Source: Tupaia tana (taxonomy: Eukaryota; Chordata; Mammalia; Scandentia; Tupaiidae). From it: a DNA stretch of 64,000 nucleotides. The notes below the pieces were generated by a model. The model made no database searches. It saw nothing but the letters and a program-made list of their open reading frames with translations, and was not told the origin of the DNA. Made by a program: the position numbers and the translations under genes. The stretch lies in NCBI GenBank assembly GCA_026018925.1, contig JAKSZU010000012.1, positions 47,877,207 to 47,941,206 on the forward strand. Reading direction: 5' to 3'. Of this stretch, positions 48,345-58,710 are shown piece after piece. The stretch's first letter is position 1. Each line of letters starts with the position of its first letter.

Positions 48345-48668
48345 TCTTTAAAAAAAATTATTTTATTTAACTTTTTGAGCAGAGAGGGGCAGGGAGAGAG
48401 AGAGAGAGAGAGAGAAAGTGAGAAAACAAGTCACCAGGTCTGGGACTCAAATTGTGGTTGGCCATGTGGGAGTCCAGCACCCTTAACCACCATGCCCAAC
48501 CTGCTGGCCCCGATCTAACATTCTTATTTATTTATTTACTTATTCTAATTTTACCAGAGAGGAACAAGGAGAAGGGAAGTGAGAAAGCAAGCCACTAGGT
48601 CTGGGACTTGAACTGTAGTGCGCCATGTGGGAGTCTAGCTACCCTTAACCTCCACGCCACCTGCCATC
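48345..48668 (-). repeat. Two tandem minus short-form SINEs
   Basis: 48345-48512 (ends aacctgctggcccc) and 48520-48668 (ends ccacctgccatccc); both have the gaccagagaggg-type start. Confidence 0.75.
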
Positions 48669-48689
48669 CCTGCAATCTAACATTCCAGT

Positions 48690-48905
48690 CATCCTCTTCT
48701 TCCTTCTGCTTCAGTTATGTAGGCTATTTAGCATCAGGATATCCTGGAAGGTTTGTGAAACAAGCAGGTGGCAGGCCCCCACAGCAGAGTTTCTGATTCA
48801 GTCCCTCTGGGTGTGCCTATGAATTTGCACATCTAACAAATCCCCAAGTGCAACTGACACTGCCAGCCAGTGATCTCACTTTGAAAAACACTACTATAAA
48901 GATTG
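48690..48905 (+). mobile_element. MER5-like hAT non-autonomous element
   Basis: GCAGAGTTTCTGATTCAGTC, TTTGCACATCTAACAAATCC, then CTTTGAAAAACACTACTATA at the end. Confidence 0.6.
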
Positions 48906-49385
48906 GTTGGGTTAATAAAGTGAAAACGAGCGAAATTATTCTTCCACATTCCAGCTTTGCTCAGGATTTGCCTTTTCAGGTGCACAGGACACTTAAACTC
49001 TCTGGCATATGCCCTCCTTACAGAAGTGTTTCCTTCGACATCCCAGACATAGAAATAGGAACAGTAATATGAACCTAACAAGGTTAAAAAAGTCAAAAAT
49101 GACTATTTTTTGAGGATGCCCCACGAATCATAGTCTTCAGGAAGTGGGGTAGGTCACAAATGACCCATTAAAGATGAGCCTCCAAAACGTATTAAACTTG
49201 AATCAACAGCTATATAGGATGATTTCATAGACTCAGAGAAGACATAGTTCCCGAGAACTCTAAAATAGCACATTTTGCTTACAAGTCCCATTTATCTGCA
49301 AAATTTGAGCATAAAATACCAAATTTTAGGAAGATAAGCCAATGGGGCATTCTCAAAAGCATTCCCAAATGTGATCAACCACCAA

Positions 49386-49484
49386 CATCTGAGTGTGGTG
49401 CCTTTTGCTGTAACATAGGGGGCAGCCCATCGCCTCGTTACTTCCTGTTTCATGAGTGGAGTTTGGCTAAGAATTTGCAAAATG
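49386..49484 (+). promoter_or_regulatory. Paralog 4 promoter block (kept although the gene is broken)
   Basis: CATCTGAGTGTGG at 49386-49398, ACTTCCTGTT at 49440-49449 and the ATG at 49482. The 54-bp spacing equals paralog 2, showing recent common origin of these two upstream regions. Confidence 0.62.
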
Positions 49485-49556
49485 AAGGGCTTTCTTTCAC
49501 TGGGATGGCTGTTCCTCCTTGTTTCCACGATTTGGACTGAGTCTTAAGGCCAGAAG
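49482..49556 (+). pseudogene. Broken signal-peptide exon of paralog 4
   Basis: Eighteen hydrophobic-leader codons in frame, then T-E-S and TAA at 49545-49547. The leader ends in IWT like paralog 3, then loses the TCSG cleavage region. Confidence 0.7.
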
Positions 49557-49960
49557 GTACTGCAAAGTGGCTTATTAAGTGCAGAAATGTCCCCTTTCTT
49601 CTCCCCTCTACCCACTGCTATCCCTAGAAGTAATCTGTGATACATATCTTGCATTATCATTCCCCTATAAGTTTTATAGTGTTATTACATATTTCTGGAT
49701 CCATAATTATCAAGTATGCATGACTATTGTATACTTGGCATTATACATCTTTATTACTGCTTTTGATATGTTATTGTATTTATTATACCACATAGTATTC
49801 CTTCTCTGCTGAAGGGCATTTAGGTTGCCAAGGGTTGCTAGTTTTCATTCCTGTTGTGGTTTATATGCCTGCATCTATGAGAGTGTCCCTAGGGTATAGG
49901 CCTAGAGTACAATTACAGGGGTGTGTGAGCATGTGTGTATGCACACATACAACCACACGC

Positions 49961-50098
49961 TGTAAGGGAACTTCAAAAAAGTTCATAGAAAATGAAATTA
50001 AAGTCTGGGTTTATTTTGGCACAAAACAAATTTGAAATATATGCAGAGTTTTTTCATGATCTGCATTTTCCATGAACTATTTAAAAGACCCTTCATAC
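49961..50098 (-). mobile_element. Palindromic MITE, copy 5, inside L1
   Basis: GTAAGGGAACTTCAAAAAAG plus TTCATAGAAAATG to TTTTCCATGAACTATTTAAA plus AGACCCTTCATAC. Confidence 0.65.
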
Positions 50099-50424
50099 AC
50101 GTCAGCTATTTCCTAGACACTTAGATGTAACTCTAAAGTTGTACTTGTTTACCTTTTAGAGTTCCTCTGTATCCTTGCCAACACTTTGTTTCAGGAAACT
50201 CAGTATTTTGCTTGTTGTATTCCTGGAATTTAATTAACTGTTTTATGCTTACTAATGAGATTACTTTTCACTTTATTTCCTCTTTTGAAAATTGCCTCTG
50301 TCCATTTTTCTGTCAAAATTTGTCTTTCAATTTTTTTATTTGCATGACATGTTTTGTGTATTCTAAATATTAATCCTTGTGAAGCGTTAACAAGTTATTT
50401 ATTTTTCTTTTCCTTTTTCTCTTA

Positions 50425-50632
50425 GATTTTTGCTATAGAGTATATGTGCTCACCAGAGAGACAGAGAGACAGAAAGCAAGAAATCAACCCGTCAGTGGAA
50501 ATGGCTATTCTGTAATCCCTTCTTCTCCATTCTCCTCTTGGAGTTTTGGGCACATACACACAAGCATCTGGTTTGAGTTTTAAGCCACCAGGTCTGGGAC
50601 TCGAACCACAGTCAACTATGCTGGTTCCAACA
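50425..50632 (-). repeat. SINE, long form, in L1
   Basis: Head deleted in part (cagtcaactatgctggttcc); flanked by caagttat. Confidence 0.78.
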
Positions 50633-51444
50633 AGTTATATCTTAAGTGTGTGTGAGTTGACCTTTTGTCTTGTTCCTGATTTTAAGAGGAATTGTCATGA
50701 AATCATCATCATTGTGTTTATGATAGGTTTTGGGAGATGAATTTTATCACACTGAAGAAACTAGTTTGTTAATGTATTAGACTTTTTTTTTTCCTTTCTC
50801 AGGACATCTGCTTATAAATTAGTTTTGTCAACTTTTAATTTTGTTTTAGAAAAGCAGATGCTATTTTCTAATTTTATAATTTCTCATTTACATTGAATTG
50901 CTTTATAGCTTTATGGTGTACAGGATGGTTTCTCAAAGCAGGCATGCAGTTTGTGATAATCAAATCAAGGATATTACCAGGTACATCATTCTCAGTAAAG
51001 AACCTCATGTCTGCTATGTGCTTTTATCCAGGGTCGCTTCCACTCATCTTATCTCTGGTGTCTACACTTGCCCTCTCTACTATTAAGTTTTATTTCAATT
51101 TCTGCTATAAGGTACAGAAGTTTGGTATATATTAAGCAGAGATATATAATATTTGACTTTCTTAGTATGGCTTATTTAGCATTAAATCTTCTATATTTAT
51201 CCAATTTGTACGGAATAACATAGTCTTGCTATTCTTTATGGCTGAATAATATTTCATAGCATATATGTGTGACATGTTTTTAATCCAGTCATCAGTTATT
51301 GGGCACTTAGGTCGATTCTATGCCTTAGAAATTGTGACTAATGCAACAATAAACATGGATGTGCAAATATCTTTCTGACTGAGTGTCTTCCTGTCATTTG
51401 GGTAAATACCAAGGAATGTGATTACTGGGTCACATTGTATTTCT

Positions 51445-51640
51445 TTTTTAAAAAATAATTATTTTTATTTAGTTGTATTCATTAATTATTTTGTTTTTTT
51501 ATTTTTTTTTTTATGTTGACCAGAAAGAGACAGAGAGAGAAAAGGAAAGTAAGAGAGCAAGCTGCCAGGTCTGGGACTTAAACCATGGTCAGGCATTTGG
51601 AAATCTAGCCTCCTTAACCACCATGCCGCCTGCAGGCCCC
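51445..51640 (-). repeat. SINE, short form, in L1
   Basis: Ends ccatgccgcctgcaggccc. Confidence 0.75.
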
Positions 51641-51970
51641 AGTCATACTGTAATTCCATTTTTAAATTTTAGTAACCTCCATATTGTATTCCACAGTGGC
51701 TGTACTAATATACATTCCAACTAGCAGTGCAGGAAGGGTCCCCTTTCACAGCAGCTTTACCAGCACTTGTCATTCTTTTAGTTTTTATCATAGCCACTTT
51801 CACTGGTGCTAAGTGATATCCATTATAGTTTTGATTTACATTTCCCTTATGAAAACAGAAGTTGAACATTTTTTGTATGCTTTTTGGCCACTGTTTGTAT
51901 TACTTAGAGAGTTGCCTGTTCTGCTTATTGGCCCATTTTTAATTGGATTATTAATTTTTCGGTAAGTGAG

Positions 51971-52247
51971 CTTCTTTTTTTTTTTTTTTTTTTTTTGAAG
52001 AGGTTTTTGCCATAGGGCATGTGCGCTCGCCAGACAGACAGAGACAGACAGAGAGATAGAAAGCAAGAAATCACCCCCCAGGGGGGATGACCATGCCGCA
52101 ATCCCTTCTCCTCCATTCTCCTCTCGGGATCTTGGGCACGCACGCACACATGCCTGACGTGAGTTTAAGCCACCGGGTCCAGGACTCGAACTACAGTCAA
52201 CTACATGAGAGTCCAGTGACATAGCCATTACACTAACTGCTGGTCCT
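51971..52247 (-). repeat. SINE, long form, young, in L1
   Basis: Flanked by taagtgagcttctt/caagtgagcttctt. Confidence 0.9.
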
Positions 52248-53271
52248 GGCAAGTGAGCTTCTTGAGTTCCCCATATATTCTAGTTATCAAGCCTTTATCT
52301 TTAGTTTGTAGATATTTTCCCATTCTGTAGACTGTCTCTTATTGTTTCCTTGATGTGTAAAAGCTTTGCTGTGCAGAAGCTTTTTAGCACAGTGTAATTC
52401 CACTTTTTTTTTCTTGGTAGGGGAGAATAGTTGTCTGCCCTTTAGGAGTCTTATTTTTTAAATCTTTGCCTATCTCAATATCTTCAAGTGTTTTCCACAG
52501 TAGTTGTATAGTTTGAGGCTTCACATTTATATCTTTGATTTATTTTGAGTTGATTTTTGTTAATGGTAAGACAGGGATCTGGTTTCATTTTTCTACAGGT
52601 GGATATCCAGTTTTTCCAGCACAATTTGCTGAAAAGACTTTCTTTTCTCCACTGGATTCTCTTGTGCCCTTTGTCAAAAATCAGTTAGCTGGATATTTGG
52701 GGGTTTATTTCTGGACTCTTTATTTTGTTCCACTGACCTATGTGTCTGTTTTTGTGCCAGCACTATACTGTTTTGATAGTCACAGCTTTGTAACATATTT
52801 AGAAATTGGGTTGTAAGATGTCTCCTACTTTGTTCTTTTTATACAATATTGTCTTGCCCATCCCAGAGTGCCAAAGCAGCACTGCTAGGTTAGTCAGTTC
52901 ATCATGAAAACGGTAGCAAGGAGGAGTTAGGAGTGCAAATTTCTTATTGAAGATTAACTCTTTTTCAAAGGAAAACGGAGAGAGAAAATGGGCAGAAGGA
53001 ACCATCAGACAGAGATTCTGACATGGGGATATATCTATGCCAGCCCAACAAGGGACCCCATAGCAAAAATGCACCCTTAGAGGGTTGGGTGGCAATGGCT
53101 AGACCTTTGTTCCAGTCTCGTGGCTGGAGCTGCTGAGACCTCTGCTTAAAAGCTGGGGTGAAATGAAGGAATTAGCAACTGAAGCCTTCTCTGGGATGGG
53201 CAATGATTCCTTTCCTGAAAAAGAATCTTAGCAGCCCATTTGCAGATGGCACAAATGGTCATTGGTAGGCC

Positions 53272-53398
53272 TTAAGAACATGGAAAATGCATATTATGAA
53301 AAAAATGCATTTTTTAAGAAATCAGATATTTACTACACTCAAATAAACCCATACTTTAATTCCATTTTCCACAAACTCTTTGAAATGCCCTCATACAG
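53272..53398 (+). mobile_element. Palindromic MITE, copy 6
   Basis: The end reads TTAATTCCATTTTCCACAAA plus CTCTTTGAAATGCCCTCATA; the left end is eroded. It lies 45 bp before the exon-4-like remnant of paralog 4. Confidence 0.55.
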
Positions 53399-53440
53399 CC
53401 CATAAACAGAGCATCTGCTTCCTTTTTTTCTTCTGTTTAG

Positions 53441-53572
53441 CCAGAAGAGACTTGTAGAAGTCCAAAAAAAGGAAGATTCTAGGAAATGTGATTTGGTACA
53501 TGAAAAGAAAACAAGTTCATCAAACTTAGCTAAAAGAGAAAGGGAAGAGCTTAATTCTGAAATGTGGACAAG
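53441..53572 (+). pseudogene. Exon-4-like remnant of paralog 4
   Basis: Acceptor ttttcttctgtttag (or ccag 4 bp on), donor AAG|gtgagt. The only frame open throughout enters in phase 2, as family exon 4 does, and reads QKRLVEVQKKEDSRK to ELNSEMWTR, a very charged stretch. It leaves in phase 2 rather than the family's phase 0, suggesting a small deletion near the end. Confidence 0.45.
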
Positions 53573-54255
53573 GTGAGTAAACTTACAAGTGGCAACTCAC
53601 AACGATTGCTCAAATTTGTACACAGGCCTTGTTGCAATGCATTTCCAGTTTAGAACTTGTCGTTTTATTTTTACCCCTTGTATTGCTTGTATTAACTGGG
53701 GTATTAACTGATCATTTTAAGTAAAAGTTTATTCCTAAAACTTCAGGTAAAGTATTTCAATCCAACATCAGTAAATATTGAAATCCTAAAAATAAAGGTA
53801 TTATTATTAAGTCTATATAATGGTGGCATTACCCACAGTAAAAAACCCACAGTAAAGGGTAACCAAAAATCCTAAAGTCAGCATTCCACTACTTCCTAAA
53901 AGGACTTAAATGCATGTACAACAATATGTATTTTAACTCAAGGGTTTGTTTTAATATTAATTTAAAATGTGTTTTCAGTTTTTATAAAATCAGGGTGCTC
54001 TTGAATATCTGAGCTATTTTTCAGAGCTCAAAGTTGTCAAATATCCGTAACTATCCATAACCCTATGCATACACTCTACTGAAGTATCAGTCACTGTTGC
54101 AAAGGCAGAATTCGACAGATAAACAGTCTCTCCCAGGACCTACTCCTGTGCATGTGCACGCACACACACTGTCTTTCTTAGAACAAAGGCGTGCTGAGAA
54201 AATAGTTAAGCAATTGACACAGCAGGATCTGTTTCTTATCTTTTTCTCATTTCAG

Positions 54256-54306
54256 GACTCTGAACATATACCATTGGATCATTCCTTTATTCATCAAATG
54301 ATGTGA
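54256..54306 (+). pseudogene. Terminal-exon remnant of paralog 4
   Basis: Strong acceptor (ctttttctcatttcag). Phase 0 gives DSEHIPLDHSFIHQMM and TGA. Phase 2, as the preceding exon would impose, gives a different 15-residue tail and an earlier TGA. Confidence 0.4.
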
Positions 54307-54390
54307 ACCCTCTCCTATGAAGGAGGAAATCTGGACTCCTACTTGTATACTGGGGAACTCAGCATCATTTTCAGCAGATGCTTAAGGATT

Positions 54391-54487
54391 ATGCATCACA
54401 GGTGCTACTCCGATCATGCATCACGGGTGCTACTCCAATCATGCATCACGGGTGCTACTCCGATTATGCATCACGGGTGCTACTCCG
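54391..54487 (+). repeat. 25-bp minisatellite, four units
   Basis: Units start at 54391, 54416, 54441 and 54466. Each begins ATGCATCAC(A/G)GGTGCTACTC; the last is shortened. It lies in the would-be 3' UTR of paralog 4. Confidence 0.9.
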
Positions 54488-54628
54488 CAGCATTCAGGAA
54501 GTGAGGCTGCACATGCTATCTTCTACCTCAGAAACCACTTAACTCTTAAATCAAACGGCCAGTACTTTCCCATAATCCTTTTTAGTAGGCACTCTTTGCT
54601 TTTAACATTATACGCAGTAATATTTATG

Positions 54629-54685
54629 AATAAAGTATATTTTATCTTATTACATATCTACCATTGTTGTTTATAAGTCAATAAA
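54629..54685 (+). promoter_or_regulatory. Two poly(A) signals after the paralog 4 terminal exon
   Basis: AATAAA at 54629-54634 and again at 54680-54685, with T-rich sequence between. Confidence 0.45.
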
Positions 54686-54796
54686 AGTTGGATGAAGCTT
54701 CCAAAGACTGACTCTGGGGCCTTCCAGTGTTAAAGGTCAGGAAGGTGAAGAAGCACCAGCAAAGGGCTGAGAAGAATTAAAAAACAAACACAATGG

Positions 54797-54985
54797 GGTT
54801 GGCAGGTGGTGTGGTGGTTAAAGGCGCTGGATTCCCACATGGCTGACCACGGTTCAAGTCCCAGACCTGGAGGCTTGCTTTCTCATTTTCCCTTTCTCTC
54901 TCTCTCTGTCTGTGTCTTTCTGGTCAAATTAAAAAATAATAATAACAAATACAATTAAATAAATCATTCTTTTTAAAAATATGTT
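54797..54985 (+). repeat. SINE, short form
   Basis: Head ggttggcaggtggtgtggtg; ends with tctggtcaaatt and an AATAATAA tail. Confidence 0.8.
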
Positions 54986-55009
54986 TAAAAACAAACAAAC
55001 AAATGAAAA

Positions 55010-55190
55010 CAATGCCCACCAGTTGATGCTGCTACTTAGCAGAGTGAGGCCACATGAGAGGCCTGGATTTGATTCCAGTACACCCTAAAATCCAGGCACA
55101 GTAGCCTACACCTATAGTCCCAGTCACTTGTGAGGCTGTAACGAGGATTGCAGCACAGTAAAACTGTGTCTTTAAAAGAAGGAAATTTAT
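55010..55190 (+). repeat. Chimeric tRNA/7SL-like SINE, copy 3
   Basis: Left half with GGATTTGATTCCAGTACACC, right half CCAGGCACAGTAGCCTACAC plus CTATAGTCCCAGTCACTTGT plus GAGGCTG. It runs into an AT microsatellite. Confidence 0.65.
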
Positions 55191-55259
55191 ATATACTATA
55201 TATTATATATATATAATATATATAATATATATATTAAGGTAAGATATATATATTACATT

Positions 55260-55302
<43 letters not shown>

Positions 55303-55303
55303 C
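55188..55303. repeat. AT-rich palindromic microsatellite
   Basis: Two (AT)n blocks around aaggtaag; could form cruciform DNA. Confidence 0.85.
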
Positions 55304-55427
55304 AGTAAGAATGAAGGCTGATATATCAGGGAAAAAAGGAAGGACAGTACAAAGACTCATGTTCAAAGTGCTAAATTGAAAAAAAACTGACAATGTAGGC
55401 TTTAATATCCATTGAAAAATATCACTA

Positions 55428-55497
55428 TTCTAGTGAATATTAACAGAATAAAATTCTAGTGAAAATAATATTCTAGTGAATATTAACAGAATAAAAG
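55428..55497. repeat. Imperfect direct duplication
   Basis: attctagtgaatattaacag plus aataaaa occurs at 55430 and 55470, with a degenerate copy between. Confidence 0.7.
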
Positions 55498-56329
55498 AAT
55501 AATCATATGACTATCTCAGTAGATGCAGAAAAAGACATTTGACCCATTCATGATGGAATCAGAAAAATTCAATTAGAAGGTAACTTTTCAATTTAGTTAA
55601 AGCAAACAATGAAATTCCTATAGCTAAAATCTTAGTAAAATATTAATATCAGATTTTTTTGCCTAACATTAGAAATAAGGCACAGATGTCTGCTGTCAGT
55701 ATTTCTATTCAACACTGAACTGGATATCCCAGTCAGTATAATATTTTTTAAAGTTTCAAAGTATATGTGTGTAGAGATATCTATGCTGTTATTATCTATC
55801 CAAACAAGATGTCATAAGCTGCCTTCCCAGGCACAATTTAATGAGTTTAGAAGGAGCCATCAGGGCCCTTTAGAGAAAAATAGTCTGCCGTGAACTGTCA
55901 TTCACTCATTTAGCAAATATTTAAGCATCCACTCCCATTTTTCATGGAATCTAAGATGCCATCAACTTAAGATACACCATTATATTTTCTAACAAAATTT
56001 AAGAGACTTCAATTTTTTTCGATGCTATAAAAGCGACCAATTAATCTGATAAACTTTACCATGTAGTCTGAATCTTATTATAAAATGGCAAGAACTGTTT
56101 TGACTTTTTTTTCTTTTTGCTCTGGCCATTTTTAATCATACTACTCTCGTGCTGCATTCAAAACCAAGTTCAAACAAAATTAACTAGTTAAAATAATCCT
56201 AAAATATTTCCCCATTGAGATTAGCTCTTCATAGTCACTTCTTGGGTCATAGTCATCAGTGTCCCTGTTTCCCCACATACTTATCACCCTTTGAGTCATC
56301 AAAGCCATTAGTGATGCAACATTTCTTTT

Positions 56330-56468
56330 TCCCAAGATTTAGGGGCTTGAGCACTCCCCAGAGAGAGTGAGAGAAAGTGAGAAAACAAGCCTCCAAATCC
56401 GAGACTCAAAACTCAGTCAGCCATGTGGGAGTACAACACCTTATCCACCACACCACCTTCTCACCCCA
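56330..56468 (-). repeat. SINE, short form
   Basis: Ends caccacaccaccttctcacc; start diverged. Confidence 0.6.
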
Positions 56469-56507
56469 GTGCAACTTTCCTGGAAACAATGCTCCACTCT
56501 TGGGGGG

Positions 56508-56680
56508 TCAGCAGGTGGCATTGTGGTTGGGGCACTGGACTCCCACGTGGCCAGCCATGGTTCAAGTCCCAGACCTGGTGACTTGAATTCTCATTTTCTC
56601 TCTATTCTCTCTCTCTCATGAGCACATGTGCCCTGTGGCAAATTTAAAATAATAATGATAAATTAAAAATTTTTGTAAAT
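56508..56680 (+). repeat. SINE, short form
   Basis: Head gtcagcaggtggcattgtgg; end with tgccctgtggcaaattt. Confidence 0.75.
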
Positions 56681-57049
56681 GCTCCAGTCTCCTCTCCAGA
56701 GTTGCCTGCCAATTGGTTATCCTCATTTCTTAAGTTCTTGTGCTTATCAGTGGTATAAGCAGAAAGTTTCAGACAAGTACTGCAAGTGCAAGAGATGACA
56801 GCCACAATACATCTTCCCACTGCCCAATAATAACAGGTTGTTAATTATACATCATCTAAAATTCTAATGAGTCTTATGGAAAAAAGCAAATGTGAATGGC
56901 TAAAGTACACTATGCGCTGGTTCTACTAAAAGCACTACAGATCCCATTTTAGTGACATTATAATGAAAGAATACAGACAATTAAAAAAAACATATATTAA
57001 GTGGTGATAAACTATGAAGTGATATGGCTGATAAAAATTTAATGTAGTG

Positions 57050-57341
57050 GAGCCAGCAAGTGGTATAATGGTTAAGGTGCTGGACTCCACGTGGCTGACC
57101 GTGGTTTGAGTCCTAGACCCACAAACTCAAGTGTGTTTGTGTGTGTGTATGTGCGTGTGCGCGCGCCCAATATCCCTAGAGGAGAATAAAGAAGAAGGAA
57201 TTGTGGCATGGCCATCCCTGACCACCAGAGGTAGGGTGATTTCTTGCTTTCTGTCTCTCTGTCTCTCTCTGTTTCGCTCTGTCTCTGTCTCTCCAGCGAG
57301 CGCAAGCATCCTATAGCAAAAATCTCTTGAAAAAAAAAAAT
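57050..57341 (+). repeat. SINE, long form, older
   Basis: Head gagccagcaagtggtataat; flanked by ttaatgtag. Confidence 0.8.
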
Positions 57342-57379
57342 TAATGTAGTAAAAGATGTAGAATTTTAGATAACTGTGG

Positions 57380-57555
57380 GGCCTGCAGGTGGTGTGGTGG
57401 TTGGGGTGCTGGACTCCCACATGGCCAACAGCAGTTTGAGTCCTGGACCTGGTGGCTTGCTTTCTCACTTTCTGTCCCTCTCTCACTTTGTCTTTCTCTG
57501 GTCAAATTAAAATAATAATAATAATAACACAATTAAATTAAACTAATAATTCTGA
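57380..57555 (+). repeat. SINE, short form
   Basis: Head ggcctgcaggtggtgtggtg; tctggtcaaattaaaataat tail. Confidence 0.8.
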
Positions 57556-57725
57556 AGAAAAGACTTATAAGTCATTGTTTTAGTTATAGACAGTGTCACT
57601 GTGACACATACTCAAGCCCTGCAGATACCTTTATTTTGGGTTTTGAACAGTGAGAGAATTTCTGTTGTTTTAAGTCACCCAGTTTGTGGTGTTTTACTAT
57701 AGCAGCCCTAGGAAACAAATAGGCT
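57550..57725 (+). mobile_element. 3' end of a MaLR/MLT-type LTR
   Basis: Contains GTTTTAAGTCACCCAGTTTG and ACTATAGCAGCCCTAGGAAA, the usual LTR 3' motif of this group. The 5' part is not discernible. Confidence 0.5.
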
Positions 57726-58269
57726 AGGCCTTAATAGAATGACTGTCTGCTGTCTTGCAAACAAATTCTCAAGGACCAAGGACAAAGTCAACAATACCAT
57801 TGGGGCAGTTGCAGCCATCCGACAAACACAGCACCTAGATCAGTTTCGTAGCAGTAGAACCAACAGAACCTAGACAGGCGGGCTATGGAGCAGCAATGAA
57901 CAGCAGCTGCCTTTACCAAGACGGGAAAGCCCGTGGAGGAGCAGAGTGGGGTGAGGGCAAGATTGTAAATTCAGCTCTGAATTTAAGATGCCTGTGAGAT
58001 ATCCAAGGGGAGACATCTGTTAGGTGATCCTGTTAGGGCTTATCCTATTATCCCTCCTGGTTCTACAACCTGTGTTTTTCCGGGCTTCTCCTGGTCTGTA
58101 CGTATCCTTTGCCACCACTCAGACTGAAAGGTCCACTGACCACACTTTGAGTGCTAGCAATAGGGTCACAAAATCATGATTAGTGAGCCAACACAAGGCA
58201 GATGTTTAGTTCTTATTGACAAGTGCACCACTTTCAAAATAAGCTAAAAGAGAATAATCTGACCTTATG

Positions 58270-58710
58270 CCCCTGCTACCCCTACCTGCCCTCTACACTG
58301 CCTACTGAGAGGCCTCACCTCATGATGTCTTCCCTTTCCCTCCCCAATCCCATCACACCCCTCACCTTGCACTCTCTCAAGGTTTCTGCACCTCTGGTTC
58401 CTTCCGTCTGGAACTCCCACCAACCCTCTGCACTTCAACCAGTTTAATACCTATTCATGCAGAGGACTGTAACTCATATCACTTCCCCAGAAGAACACTC
58501 TCTCCAGAGGGAATCAAATCTCTTTGTTAAAATTTCTACAGCTCCATGTCCTCTAGTCCTTAGCAGTTGGTATTTCTAGGCTTCAATTAACATCGCTCTC
58601 CCTGACTATACTGCTGATACTGCTAAGACAGGGACCACATATGTTTGAAACCTAGACTCTAAGCATAATATCTGATATAAATATTCAAATATTTGCTGAA
58701 TGAGTGAGAA
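58270..58710 (+). repeat. L2 3' region
   Basis: CCTCTGGTTCCTTCCGTCTG and GAACTCCCACC, then a middle part, then AAATATTTGCTGAATGAGTG: long, recognisable L2. Confidence 0.65.

Larger units (their letters stand above)
42190..49380. other. Gene-free stretch between paralogs 3 and 4
   Basis: 42190-43030, 46655-47070 and 49080-49380 show nothing I recognise. The remainder is SINEs, a chimeric SINE, MIR, L2 and MER5-like pieces. Confidence 0.5.
49640..52860 (-). mobile_element. Minus-strand L1 (one or two old copies) filling the paralog 4 gap
   Basis: From about 51230 to 52830 the text runs collinearly with the reverse complement of L1 ORF2/3' UTR: GGGCACTTAGGTCGATTCTA, CCACAGTGGCTGTACTAATA, GCTGTGCAGAAGCTTTTTAG, GGATATCCAGTTTTTCCAGC, CACTATACTGTTTTGATAGT. 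49640-50400 is a more divergent L1 piece. SINEs at 50425-50632, 51445-51640 and 51971-52247 and a palindromic element at 49961-50100 interrupt it. Confidence 0.75.
49482..54306 (+). pseudogene. OOSP/PLAC1-family remnant, paralog 4
   Basis: The promoter block and first exon are recognisable (MKGFLSLGWLFLLVSTIW, then a TAA four codons later). The exon to donor AAG|gtactg is 75 nt instead of 76, so one lost base explains the stop. No exon 2 or 3 (ZP-N core) is visible between 49557 and 53440; that interval is almost entirely minus-strand L1, SINEs and small palindromic elements. Two later exons with good splice sites remain: 53441-53572 (exon-4-like) and 54256-54306 (terminal, with poly(A) signals). 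I infer a decayed fourth copy that lost its functional core. The two 3' exons could instead serve another transcript. Confidence 0.6.

Noticed and set aside
53441..54306. Last two exons of paralog 3
   Set aside because: Paralog 3 has its own phase-0 terminal exon at 40961 with a strong acceptor and poly(A) signal, and a promoter-bearing fourth copy lies between. Assigned to paralog 4 instead.
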